Shown: piece after piece, positions 46,801-62,083 of the stretch | How positions within the stretch are numbered: the stretch's first letter is position 1 | Layout: every line of letters begins with the position of its first letter | DNA from: Amyelois transitella | Lineage: Eukaryota; Arthropoda; Insecta; Lepidoptera; Pyralidae | Length of the DNA stretch: 64,000 nucleotides | Direction of reading: 5' to 3' | Assembly: GCF_032362555.1 (NCBI RefSeq) | Contig: NC_083520.1 | Coordinates: 3,162,001 to 3,226,000 of the forward strand | The notes under the pieces: model-generated | Databases searched by the model: none | Told to the model about the DNA's origin: nothing | What the model saw: the letters and a program-made list of their open reading frames with translations, nothing else | Position numbers and translations under genes: made by a program

Positions 46801-47403
46801 TAAATCTAGAAATGATATCTTCCAAGGAAAGCAGCTCAAAGAATATCAGAAGAAGATCAGAGAAGACTGGCTGAAGCTGCCAGAGAGTGAGAAACTAAAG
46901 TATGAGAAACAGGCTCAGCAGCTAATGGAGAAATATAGGTAAGACTATATGGTCTTTGCATACATAAAATTATGCCCCTTTCCCGAAGATGCAGGCTATG
47001 ACTACATCTTTCCACTTGCCATTAACTCCGCATACTTCTTTTGCTTGATCCACATTCACAACTCTCTTTGTGCAAGCTCATGGCCCATGTACTGGGAAGA
47101 AAATATAGTCTGTGGTTAGCATTCATTAAATACTATGAAGAAAAAAGTATATTTGTACTTTGATCTCGCAGCTTCATAATTTATAAGGCATTATTGATAT
47201 CTTGATAAATTGTAATTAGTACATAAACCAGTAAAAACATATCAATTGGCAAACTTGCATTTTTTAATAATAACATTTTTATAATTTCCAGGAAAGATAT
47301 TGAAGCATGGGAACTTAAAATGATTTCAATAGGACGAACAGATCTAGTCAAAACAAAATCTGTAAAAGTGAAGAAGACGGCAAGTTCGAAGAAAAAAGAA
47401 TAG
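43899..47403 (+). CDS. TFAM: Mitochondrial transcription factor A (five coding exons)
   Basis: Packages mitochondrial DNA into nucleoids and activates mitochondrial transcription. The CDS joins 43899-43972, 44334-44541, 44819-44977, 46745-46938 and 47292-47403: 747 nt, 248 residues. All five phases match. The N-terminus (residues 1-40) is rich in Arg, Lys, Ser and Thr and poor in acidic residues, like a mitochondrial presequence. HMG box 1 spans about 49-115 (KPKRPLTPFFKFM), an acidic-basic helical linker about 118-146 (LTEEQKEEISRLKEEM), and HMG box 2 about 152-218 (LGRPKKPMSSYFLYIKS). A basic C-terminal tail is typical of TFAM. The linker and the LGRPKKP start of box 2 match insect TFAM closely. 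Odd feature: the TAG stop is followed by 103 more open codons in frame (separate entry). Intron 3 carries nested transposons. Confidence 0.92.
45676..45752 (-). repeat. tRNA-like segment (SINE head or pseudo-tRNA)
   Basis: On the minus strand it has an A-box TGGTCCAGTGG and a B-box AGTTCGAATCC at tRNA-like spacing. The acceptor stem ends do not pair, so this is not a functional tRNA. It lies inside the Helitron-like element. Confidence 0.45.
45779..45966 (-). repeat. SINE-like repeat family A, truncated copy inside the Helitron-like element
   Basis: Starts at the tail (ACATACATATGGTCACGTCT) and passes GGGGTAGACAGAGCCAACAG and GTTGCTCGCCCATCGCCTAA, but stops at CCCTTAGTCGCCTTTC, so the head is missing. 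Confidence 0.75.
46960..47085 (-). repeat. Fragment of non-LTR retrotransposon 3' end in TFAM intron 4
   Basis: Shares CATACATAAAATTATGCCCC, CATCTTTCCACTTGCC and GCATACTTCTTTTGCTT, in order, with the minus-strand LINE tail at 42655-43085. Confidence 0.6.
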
Positions 47404-47715
47404 GAACTCGGGTGCTCTGGCGATTCCATTGACTCGTACAACTCACACAATAACCTCCAAGATAATGTACAAAGTATTGATAAGAAAACCAAACCTCAAG
47501 TAGACGTACCTCAAATCAAAGAATATGTTCCTAAACCTTCTCAACAACCAGACAAATTGGACACTTCAGCAGATAATGAGTCAACACGTCAGAGCACGGG
47601 TGCCGAAGCTCTATCTAAATTGACTGAGCACAAACAAACTAAAACCTCAACCTCAAGTGATGAAAAACAGAGTAAGACGATCATGAGTAGTATTAAAGAT
47701 TTCTTTAAGTTTTAG
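47404..47715 (+). CDS. In-frame open extension beyond the TFAM stop codon (103 codons)
   Basis: Directly after the TFAM TAG (47401-47403), the same frame stays open for 103 codons to a TAG at 47713-47715. The deduced peptide is hydrophilic, rich in Ser, Lys, Gln, Asp and Thr, and has no hydrophobic or repeat character. It ends MSSIKDFFKF, which resembles PCNA-interacting peptides of the M-x-x-h-x-x-F-F type. No ATG occurs until 15 codons before the end, so it is not a separate gene as it stands. It could be translated by readthrough, by RNA editing of UAG to a Trp-like codon, or through an unseen splice form; or it may be recently lost coding sequence. Usual TFAM length agrees with the first stop. 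Confidence 0.4.
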   Translation, partial: ELGCSGDSIDSYNSHNNLQDNVQSIDKKTKPQVDVPQIKEYVPKPSQQPDKLDTSADNESTRQSTGAEALSKLTEHKQTKTSTSSDEKQSKTIMSSIKDFFKF

Positions 47716-47761
47716 ATATAGTTTACATAGTGTTACTTGACAACATCTTATGTTAACGCAT

Positions 47762-48078
47762 TTATTGACACCTCACGCTTGCCAGTGGGGCAAATGTACA
47801 AATGAAGTGTAATGATGTTATCCTATTGTCATTGCCATAAAGTTCTGGTTACAATTTTTTTATTATTACTACAGATAATTACAATATATCATTTTTTGCA
47901 TATAGTTTCGATTAGTCATAATGAAGAACTAACATTTCCTGATGACATAATTATACATAGTCATTGTGTTAGTAATCCCAATAACAAATAGGCTACATTA
48001 TTAATAGAGAAACTGAAGATACTTAGTTCTTACATTTATTATGTACTTCAAATAAAAGGCAAGCGTGAGGAGCCATAA
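47762..48078. mobile_element. Candidate MITE in the TFAM 3'UTR
   Basis: CCTCACGCTTGCC at 47771-47783 and its exact reverse complement at 48058-48070 face each other across about 275 bp. The similarity extends imperfectly outward (TTATTGACA against TTATGGCT). The interior is AT-rich and non-coding. No clear target duplication is seen, so the superfamily is left open. Confidence 0.4.
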
Positions 48079-48484
48079 TTTAGTCAACTAGTTTGCCATC
48101 ATTAAAACATTTATTGTGAAAAATTTTATTATTTTTTATTTACTTTTATCCTAGTCCCATATTTTCCTTAGTTAATTATCTTTGTGCTTTTTGCAACATA
48201 TTTTTTTGTTTAGATCACCCTACGTACTTATTTGATTTAATAACATCATATTGTTGTTTTGTTGTATGTCATTTATGCTTTGAGTAACTATCTTGAGGAA
48301 AGTGTTTGTTACATTTAGGTTTTAGAAATTTAACTTAAAAAAAAAAAGAGGATATCAATCTCTTTTACTAAAGTTATATCATAAGAAGTTCCTATAAGGA
48401 ACCGAAGACAGAACTTCTGCTTCTAAGATGTCAGTTGAAATTCGAACCTGTCCCTTATTCTTCACTATAACAGGCAAAGTCAGG

Positions 48485-48595
48485 TTGTGAATATGATGGA
48501 AGATAAAAGAAGTAATATTTCAGTCTTTGTGAGACTGTTGGCTGTCTACTTCTTACTATAGACTAGACGTTATCGATGTACCTATGTGTGTTTAC
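48485..48595 (+). repeat. SINE-like repeat family A, degraded tail
   Basis: Keeps a diverged TCAGTCTTTGTGAGACTGTT and GGCTGTCTACTTC ahead of a CGATGTACCTATGTGTG tail. It lies within the probable TFAM 3'UTR. Confidence 0.4.
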
Positions 48596-48698
48596 CTTTT
48601 TTACAGGTGCAAGGAACTATTGGCATCGTAACTAAAACAACTGATATCAGTTTGAGTCCTTTTTTAATTTAAAGTGTTATTATTACAAAATATAATTA

Positions 48699-48704
48699 AA
48701 TAAA
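48699..48704 (+). terminator. Candidate TFAM poly(A) signal
   Basis: AATAAA downstream of TFAM, followed by a T-rich stretch. An earlier AATAAA lies at about 48051 inside the candidate MITE and could be used instead. Confidence 0.35.
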
Positions 48705-48827
48705 CCTTTTATAAATAACCGATTTCCTTTATTAACACATTGTAGTGGTTTTCCAAAGATTATGTACTAGAACGAAGCGAATTCGCCACACGTACGGTTT
48801 TTTTTAAAGTACAGTAAAGTTATAAAT

Positions 48828-48928
48828 GTGGATGAAGCAAAAGAAATATGCAGAGATCGTAGCTAGTAGAAAGATAGTAGTCACTGCCTACTCCACCGGG
48901 AAAGAGGCGTGATTTTATGTATGTACAG
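48828..48928 (+). repeat. Fragment of non-LTR retrotransposon 3' end
   Basis: Plus-strand copy of the LINE tail. One frame reads DEAKEICRDRS, and the element ends with CACCGGGAAAGAGGCGTGAT and a TATGTATGTA tail. It shows the sense orientation of the family whose other fragments are reversed. Confidence 0.6.
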
Positions 48929-49508
48929 TATACCACCTAGGATACGAAAGTGACTTCTTTCAAATTTGATCTGATATACTTACAATGCCAAATAGAGGCC
49001 TAAATAAAATTAAAATAATTATATATATGAATTATCCGAAAGATGAAATTTACCGTAATATCTATACGGATTAACTCTTCGCATGACGCACACGTAGCAC
49101 TCATTAATTATAATTAAATAATTATTTATGTTCAATTTTGTAAGGTGAATACTGTGAATATAATAATTATAATATTAATTTACTTACAATGATATTGCAA
49201 ATTGTGATAAACAAATGAAAATTAAAAGATTAGTGCAAAATCTAAATAGTTTTCTTTCGCCCATTTTGGCCCTGGTAGAATGTAATTATACTATTAAAAA
49301 CATGTTAAATAAGTAATCACAACCAAATAATTATGGTCTATAGCGTTAGTATTACTAATTTCAAAGCTCAAATTCCAATAAATCGTCGATACAAGTGATT
49401 CTAATGTCCGTCCTGACCCGGCAACAATTTCAGTACTGCCCCCTTTGAGAAATGCTCATTCAGCGAAATGTAGATTACTTGGTGACTATTAATTATTCGT
49501 TAGACTAG

Positions 49509-49748
49509 TCATGGAACAGTAGCATCGGCCGCAGCACTTTCCGCATTCAAACAGTGTTGCAACTAGTGCCAGACCTGAGGTCAGACGATGACAGATCCGT
49601 TTCCAGTAGGATTATTCTTACTGCGCCAGAAACCAAGCTATTACATATTAATAATAATATAAATAAAGACCTAAAACAGAGAATTAGATATCTATTTGAA
49701 AAGACTAAGATGAAGGTGAAGATTGATGCTTTTTATGATGATGGTTGA
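49509..49748 (+). CDS. Unassigned open frame, possible exon or pseudogene
   Basis: An open frame of 79 codons from a TAG at 49506 to a TGA at 49746 has protein-like composition, with a basic helical end (KDLKQRIRYLFEKTKMKVK). It has no ATG near its start. Just upstream, in another frame, 49379-49490 also looks coding (DPATISVLPPLRNAHSA). I recognise neither. It may be the last exon of an unseen gene, or a decayed gene with a frameshift. No strong splice acceptor is visible. It lies in the gap between the convergent TFAM and CAMLG genes. Confidence 0.25.
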   Translation, partial: SWNSSIGRSTFRIQTVLQLVPDLRSDDDRSVSSRIILTAPETKLLHINNNINKDLKQRIRYLFEKTKMKVKIDAFYDDG

Positions 49749-50917
49749 CATTATAGCTTCAAATTTCCATTTAATCATTATCTCTACCAAATATGTAAAA
49801 TATATATTGCTGAATATTATTTGTAAATTTCATTCTACGATTTGTGTATGTTGCCTTAGTAAACTCTTTAAAAAATATGGGTTGTTATTATTTGTTGTAT
49901 AATTTACTTGTTTATTATTAAATATTCAATTATTACATACTAATTGCTATAATATTGTAACTATGTAAAATATTAAGTTTTGAATTACTTCTGGAACCAC
50001 AACTTAATTTACATAGTGAAATCCCAAGCTAAAAGAAAATTAAGACAATGTGAAAGCACATAGAGATTTAAAGTGTTTACAATAGGCCATTAATATAAAA
50101 TTATTGAAAAATACAACTTTGTAATTTATATCAAAATATTGTACTTACTTACATTCTTTACTTACACAAGCATGAAAATAGTTTAACAATCCTAATTTGG
50201 CATACTATTATAGGTAAATATTCGTTTCAATTAACATCACACACACTTATACATCATTAATTTTTGAAGGTACACATCATTAATTTTTGATTTATGAATT
50301 AGAAAAAATAAATAAAATAAATTAAATGCTAAATTGAGTAAAAGCAAAAGATAGTATCAGTCAATTATAAAAAAAATAGCTGAGCACTATTAATATTTAC
50401 AATCATTTTACCTGAAAATGTGTCATTTGCTAATGATTGATGCTAAGAAAGTTATAATAATGATTAAGTTGCAAAAAGACATTTCACATTTAATAATAAC
50501 TTGGTGTTTGCCCAATAGTGAGGCACAAACAGGTACTTATAAATTAAGCAGTAATTCTGTTTCATATACAGGCACATTATATTGCAATTAATATGTTATC
50601 TTAATAATGCCTTTGTGCAACTAAACATCTAAAAATTGGTAACAAATATATATACAATTCAATATATCAAATTCACATTTGCATGGAGTTATTGAGCAAG
50701 ACTTTACTAAAATCAAAAATTCTGCTGCTATGTACAAACTGGTATCTAATTTAACAACTAAAATGGCAATATGTGACTAAAACGCACACTTGTCACATCT
50801 CACTTACATAAAAGGCACAAGCAATCAAACTATGAAACATTCCCACCACAACTAGCCTGCTACTGTAAGAAAGTGCTCAGTCAACAGATACCTCACCGAC
50901 AGGGTGAGAAGCAGTCA

Positions 50918-51726
50918 CTATGTAATAAAGCAGTCCTTTAATAACACATACAATGACTGTACACAAATAGTCGTGAAAAGGTAGATAAATATGTCTTGGA
51001 AAATGGCCCCAATCCATTGCGAGATGTTTAGCGCTTTCTGTATTGCATTTGCCTGCCCTGACAAACCATTTAGTAATAACAACACATTAGCTAATTTGGA
51101 ACTACTTTGTACTGGGAAATATATCTGCTTTGTTATGGCATACATTGCAAATGGGAGGAATATGTAGTTGTTATCGATGGGCATTAATGAGAAACTGTAA
51201 AGGACTTGAACCAACAATGAAAGTAGCACTAAGTCATATTTGTAAACAGTTATCTTTTCCCAAATTGTTTGATTTTGAACAGAGGTTGTAGATGGGGCCG
51301 AGAGACCCGAGAAGGATGTGACATCGCTGACTATTTCTGTGTCTCCAGCCGCGACCGTGTCTTGCCTGTGGCTCAGAGTCAAATTTGACAACAACTCCAA
51401 CGGCTCGCTTTCGTTAACCAACACGCCATTGTTCAAAGAAGCTTTAGAGATGCTACTGTTCTCTGAGGCTATGGCTACGAGAGGTACTTCTAGTGGCTGC
51501 TCTGGATTGTGACATCTAATAGGTGATGCTGAAAAAAAACATGTTCCTTCATTTGTTTACCAAAACACGAAACATTCCCACAAAGCCTACGTGCAATTAT
51601 TTTAAATATCTTACATTTGGAGCTTTCTGTACTCGCTTTACCAGCTATAAGTTGCAGTCTATTGCTAGAATTGTCTAAAATCCTCTTTCTTCGAGCTTCA
51701 CGACGGGCTGCAGCAGAATCAGCCAT
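50918..51726 (-). CDS. CAMLG: CAMLG/GET2, ER receptor for tail-anchored protein insertion (two exons)
   Basis: Subunit of the endoplasmic-reticulum receptor that captures the TRC40/GET3 ATPase and inserts tail-anchored membrane proteins. The CDS joins 51615-51726 and 50918-51528 on the minus strand: 723 nt, 240 residues, with matching phase. The N-terminus carries the cytosolic GET3-binding signature, a basic cluster (ARREARRKRIL) followed by the amphipathic SNRLQLIAGK. A Ser/Thr-rich linker follows. Three membrane segments lie in the C-terminal half: YDLVLLSLLVQVLYSFSLMP, YIFLPFAMYAITKQIYF and FQDIFIYLFTTICVQSLYVL. Length and layout match animal CAML and yeast Get2. The start is the ATG at 51726; an upstream GTG in frame is not a likely start. 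It is divergent from RBBP4 and convergent with TFAM. Confidence 0.88.
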
Positions 51727-52470
51727 TTTCACTCACGTAATTGACTTGACTTCACAAATAATTTTGACAGTTCTATTTCTTTTCAATCGGATGACAAAAA
51801 GCAAATTGACAATGACAACATCACCTAAAAATACTGACGTTAGGCTTTTTCTGTAGAAATTCAAAGGACAAAGCATCAAATGAACGGGACCGGCAGCGGC
51901 TCACCGATTGTGTTGGCTTTTCGTATGCTATTTATGTACTAAAAACTTAAACGTGTATACATTTATATATATAATAGTAGACAAAAACGCACAATTAAAA
52001 GTTTAAACAACAACAACAACATAACTATCATTCTAAATATATAATGTTGGTTTGTACTTGGTGTATGTAGAATAATCTTAGTTACAGGTTTGGTTGGAGC
52101 ACTGCGTAGAATGGAATACATAAATGAATGGAGTTTTTAAAAAACGGAAGTGACGTTTAATTACTTATTGAACACAAATACTTTTCAAATTAATTAGTTA
52201 AAATAATATTAATAAAAAGAAAATAAATTATTAAAAAATATTAATTATTAATTGAGTATTTACTGATTATTTTCTTTACAATCACTCTTCGGTGTTATTT
52301 ATTAAAAAAGCAATTTCACTTTTTTTTTAATACCGGTAGTCGCTCTCTTGTCTGTGAACAACAGCAACGCCAAGGATTTTTGTTGTTTGCCGCCTTTCGG
52401 GCCGGTTAGTTTTTGAGAAATTATCACTATCTAGTCCTTTTTGGTGAAGAAATTTGTGAGATAATATATA
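51727..52470. promoter_or_regulatory. Shared CAMLG-RBBP4 intergenic promoter region
   Basis: Only 744 bp separate the start codons of two head-to-head housekeeping-type genes. The RBBP4 side (about 52340-52430) has a GC-richer patch (TTGCCGCCTTTCGGGCCGG) near its probable start; the middle is AT-rich with an (AAC)n run near 52010. No TATA box stands out. Bidirectional promoter activity is inferred from the arrangement. Confidence 0.45.
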
Positions 52471-57891
<5,421 letters not shown>

Positions 57892-59356
57892 AGACTCGAA
57901 CAGCAGATAAACGTTCCATTCTTGTGATTGTTTCGTCACGCACATTTTAGGGCACTACAGACTGGTAACACTAGTTATTCTGAATGAAAATGATGCTCTA
58001 GCTACAATATTTTTAGCTTTTATATTGAATTTGTTTTTTTTTTTTTTTAATATGAATGTTTGAATTTATTATTTCACCAATATGGTTCTGTCGATTGTAT
58101 AATCAGTACTTTACCAACTAGCTATTCCATAAGTGATTAATAAATTGCAATATGGCTAGAAAAAAAAAGTAGCAACAATTGCTACGTTTTCGCTACTTCA
58201 ATACTCTTGTTATTACGTCTGTATTGCGATTTATGTGTCAGAAAAAACTCGCCGTAACATATTTTTTAAAAAAATCACCTCGTCTATGTTGACGGTGCCA
58301 CTGGTTGATCCGTGCGCCTAATCCATATTTATAGTTCGTCATATTACAAAAACAGGACTACTATGACAAAAAATGTATTTTAGTTGCTGTTCATGCTGTC
58401 TGCTCATTTTCACACATTTCATTTGTTACATCTTAACAGTACTTTTGAATCAAGTTATAAATAAATATTAGTCAGTGAACTTTTATAAGTCGCATCGGCA
58501 GAATAGCTTGACCCACCGTAAATTAAACACTAAATAAATCACCAAACAATATCGCTCAAAATACAGTTAGTATTGCAGTGGCTGACAGTTCACTTCTGCA
58601 CAGAGGTCCCTCGGTGCAAATTATAAAAGTGTTTATACTGTACTGTAGGTCTATTCACGAACCTGGTCCAATTTTCACGACTTTCGATCAGACATTTGAA
58701 CTTCTTGTATGTGTGCTACAAGAGTTGTATGTAAATTTGGCTAGGATAGTTATTCAAGTTCTGCACAAATTAAGACAATAGTGTTTGTTTTAACGTCATT
58801 GATTCCGGTCTAAAATTTGGACCCTTTGCAGAAGTAAGAAAGTCCTTTTTGTAAATCCAATGGCTTGCCTATTGGGAAAAGCTCAAGCTTCAAAACTCAG
58901 CTCACAATGCAACTGAAAATACACTGATAATTGATTTTTCATGTAATTTGAAATGGATATATTCTAGGAAAAATTTAAATACTTAACATAAATTAAATTA
59001 TTTTTTGAAACGCACTATTTTTTGTACCAATTTAATTAGTAACTACATAACTGAAAATCATTAGTAAATATGTCGCATTTAAATAAACTAAGTAATAATT
59101 CCGATGTTTTTATTTAATTAGGCGTTCATTAAATGTTGATAAAAATATTCTGCAGTATGTACAGTACAATTTCTTTAATAGATCTCTTTTTCAGTGTATT
59201 TCGTCCTCGACGGATTATGAGGTGTAAGAAATTATTTTTTTAAATAGCGCCTGGCAAATTCTTCTGCTAAAATTTGAGTTGTGGTTCAAGTAATTTTAGT
59301 TTTATTTTATTTCTAATAAAATAATATGAGCAGTTAATTTGCTGAAGATAGATGCT
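57892..59356 (+). other. RBBP4 3'UTR and flanking non-coding DNA
   Basis: No further gene is visible. AATAAA signals occur at 58139-58144 and again near 58462 and 58534, so alternative 3' ends are possible. A 67-codon frame at 58578-58781 has no recognisable similarity. Confidence 0.4.
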
Positions 59357-60283
59357 ATAATAGGGTACCGGACAGTAATCGAAAAAAAATCTAAGTTGTG
59401 TTTTAAAATAAAGTTTTTTATACAAGAACATCACTTAGTAAAGATTTTTAAGAAATAACAATGATTTATAATTTTAAATCAATAAATAAAGTTGCAAAAA
59501 TCCAATATTTTTTATCTGTGCAGCGTAAGAACCCAAACACCAATCACAGTGGGTGACGTCATACCTCAGAAGTGATAAGTAAACAACACTGCTTTGTATG
59601 TTATTTCGAGTTATTCTACGATTTATTAGCATTTTTCTAAAAATATTTAATTGTAATTAGTTAAGAATTGAAGGACTTTACTCATAACAGAAGTTGTTGC
59701 AAGTGCTTGAAGCCGCCTATATCAAGCTTTTATCATGGAACAAGGTTAATAAAGCCGACAATAGAAATCTCTCAAAAGATTGATATTTTCATGGTCGGCA
59801 GTTTCTTTGCCACTAATACCGACTTTTATTTTGCTGAATTTCGCAATGTGAAAACATTTGTGTAAGTATTTCAACCTCTTTTTGTTTATCTTAACAACAG
59901 AAATGATTGAAAAAATAACAAACGAAAACATAACCTAAAACTAGTTTCATTGCTTACAAAGTTATTTTCACATATGTTTTTTTTTTATGATTTTAAAGGT
60001 TACATTATTATGGGTTTTGCATGTTTCTAGATCTGCGAGAAAATACTTAAATTATCCAAGCACTGATCACTTGTAATAAGGCTTGTTTTCCAAACATATG
60101 ACGTCACGCGATCTGAATTGACGTAAAGTGCTGTTTTCGCGGCAATTTTAAATAAATTACGTTTTTGACGTTTTTTAATACTCCAAAAGATTTATTTATT
60201 TAAAATAATATTTTTTATGGATATATAAATAAAAAAAGATTATTTTTAAACACAATCTGAAAAGTTGTCCGGTACCCTATTAT
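59357..60283. mobile_element. Candidate MITE with 18-bp terminal inverted repeats
   Basis: ATAATAGGGTACCGGACA at 59357-59374 and its exact reverse complement at 60266-60283 bound a 927-bp AT-rich segment. The outer TA bases could be a TA target duplication, which would point to a Tc1/mariner-type element. Similarity continues loosely inward on both sides (TTGTGTTTTAAAATAA on the left against its counterpart on the right). Only short frames without similarity lie inside, so it is non-autonomous. Confidence 0.6.
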
Positions 60284-61078
60284 TGATGTTCTGAAATTTT
60301 TGTGTAATGGTGGCAGAAATGTACTACTATGAACGAGAATCTCATTGTCTGAAGATTGCTCTTGTACATACATAAAATAAAATGTCGTATAAAGTTTTAT
60401 TTAAAGTAGGTATATCTCTGGTTCACCATATTTTTTTTTATTGATAAAATCTTTGAAAAAGAATATGACAAGATTAGTAATTAAAATCAATATAATTAAA
60501 TATTACGAAAACCTACCTTTATTGCTTCTGGGAATAATTTAATAAATCCTTAAAGTTTGAAATTCAACCGACTGATTATGATTTCCTTTTTATTTATTTG
60601 ATTTGCTGTAAAAGGAGCTACTTTTTATGATGTGTAACTACGCAAATCTGTAGGTATTGAATTTGCCGCGTTCAATGTTAAAGCGTTACGGTTGTCGACT
60701 GAACTACGGATTTTTTACGAGTAATAGAATGTATTTGTAAGCCGTGGTAATTATTATTATGATTAAAATGTAATAATTAATCTTTTGTTTCATTATGTTT
60801 GGTCGTTGACCTGAAGAATATGCTGAGTTTTTTTTTACATTTTTAACGGATTTTTGTTGTCAAGACCTAAACATTTAACTTTTTCAGGTGGCATGCAAAT
60901 ATTAAAAGTTTATTAAATAAAATTCCTGTTAAGAAATCAAGAATATAACAAACAGTCTTATTAATTAATGGATTTATCAACACAGCTGATATTACGTCGC
61001 AATGTTTTGTTGCGAAATCGATAGTTATGGGAGCAAGTTCCCGCCGCTAGGAATACACGCCACACCCGATAACGTCAC

Positions 61079-61114
61079 TTTATAACACCCTGTTTTCGCG
61101 AAACCAACGCAGTG
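61079..61114 (+). promoter_or_regulatory. TATA box and initiator of the secreted-protein gene
   Basis: TTTATAAC at 61079-61086 and an arthropod-type initiator GCAGTG with A at 61111 lie about 30 bases apart, the canonical TATA-to-start distance. This predicts a 5'UTR of about 25 bases before the ATG at 61136. Confidence 0.6.
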
Positions 61115-61135
61115 TAGGGCGACGCTCCCAGCAAA

Positions 61136-62083
61136 ATGTCGCCAAATTTTATCATTTTCGTCCTCTCTATCTCTTTGACATTCGCGAAACGGTTCGGGAG
61201 TATTGGTCACGGAAGATCTTCGTCACATAGTTATCCACATTCAACTGGCTATTCCGGATCAAACAATCATGGAAATTCTTACCATCATACAAGTCATGGA
61301 CACTCCTACCCTGACTCTTCCGGCCTTTCAGGAAACAAGCAGTACGGACATCAGCAAACCAACGTCCACCAACAAACGGCCAACGTCCATCAACACAACA
61401 CTTACAACACCCACACATCCAAAACAGAAGTGCACCACCACTACCATTATAACCCTCCCCCACATATTACTTACGGGTCTCAAACGCTCCCAGTGTACCA
61501 CGGTTCGCCACCTGTTTACGTCTACGAATACAGAGATTCTGGTAGCAGATTCGATACTTTGTTGACCGGCCTCGCTTTGTATAACCTCGGCAAGATGTCA
61601 GCCCATCACCACCATTACGACGACCGCCGCTACGAAGGTAGGCCGGGGGAAGTTTGCAAACTGGGAATTCATAAATCAAACGGTGATTACGAAGAGACGC
61701 GTATCGGCTGCCAGTTGATATCCAGTTTCATTTGGGAAGCGCAGACGGCTAGTAATCAAGTACCGAAACATACGAATACTGTAACTACGTCAGTAACGAA
61801 CCAAACGGTTACTACTAATGGGACTAGCGTGTCTGTAACAGTCACGAATACAACGGTGGTGGATGCTCTCGCAGCGAAAGGGCCGTCGATACAAGTGACG
61901 CCGGGCATGACGTGCTACCTCATACGGATTTCTAGCGACTCCTCCACGATGAAAAAGACCGTGGATTGTGCCATACTGCAAACCTACGCCATGAGTTCTA
62001 TGAGAAGGAATGCGTCTAAACTATTATCGCCAGTCTTGCAAATGTTAGTAATAACGAGCATGTTATTATTTTATTACATTTAG
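61136..62083 (+). CDS. Secreted His/Gly/Ser-rich protein with GPI-anchor-like tail, prion-protein-like layout
   Basis: Intronless, 315 residues; function unknown. A signal peptide (1-17, cleaved before KR) is followed by a low-complexity region to about 115, rich in His, Gly, Ser, Tyr and Asn. Next come a short hydrophobic, Gly-containing segment (TGLALYNLGKMS, about 144-155) and a His/Asp/Arg stretch (HHHHYDDRRYEG). A C-terminal domain has four cysteines (174, 192, 260, 278) and N-glycosylation sites at Asn222, Asn228 and Asn238. The hydrophobic end (296-315), preceded by RRNASK, looks like a GPI-attachment signal. This order resembles vertebrate prion-family proteins, but I cannot show homology. 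The His clusters could bind metal ions. The ATG at 61136 is the first after a TATA/initiator pair, with AAAATG context. Confidence 0.8.
   Translation: MSPNFIIFVLSISLTFAKRFGSIGHGRSSSHSYPHSTGYSGSNNHGNSYHHTSHGHSYPDSSGLSGNKQYGHQQTNVHQQTANVHQHNTYNTHTSKTEVHHHYHYNPPPHITYGSQTLPVYHGSPPVYVYEYRDSGSRFDTLLTGLALYNLGKMSAHHHHYDDRRYEGRPGEVCKLGIHKSNGDYEETRIGCQLISSFIWEAQTASNQVPKHTNTVTTSVTNQTVTTNGTSVSVTVTNTTVVDALAAKGPSIQVTPGMTCYLIRISSDSSTMKKTVDCAILQTYAMSSMRRNASKLLSPVLQMLVITSMLLFYYI

Noticed and set aside
47181-47492. 103-codon minus-strand frame over TFAM exon 5
   Set aside because: Antisense shadow of the TFAM exon and its downstream extension, with no similarity of its own.
61167-61981. Alternative frames (120, 98, 70 and 63 codons) over the secreted-protein gene
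   Set aside because: Only the 315-codon frame has a signal peptide, paired cysteines and a GPI-like end; the others are shadows.
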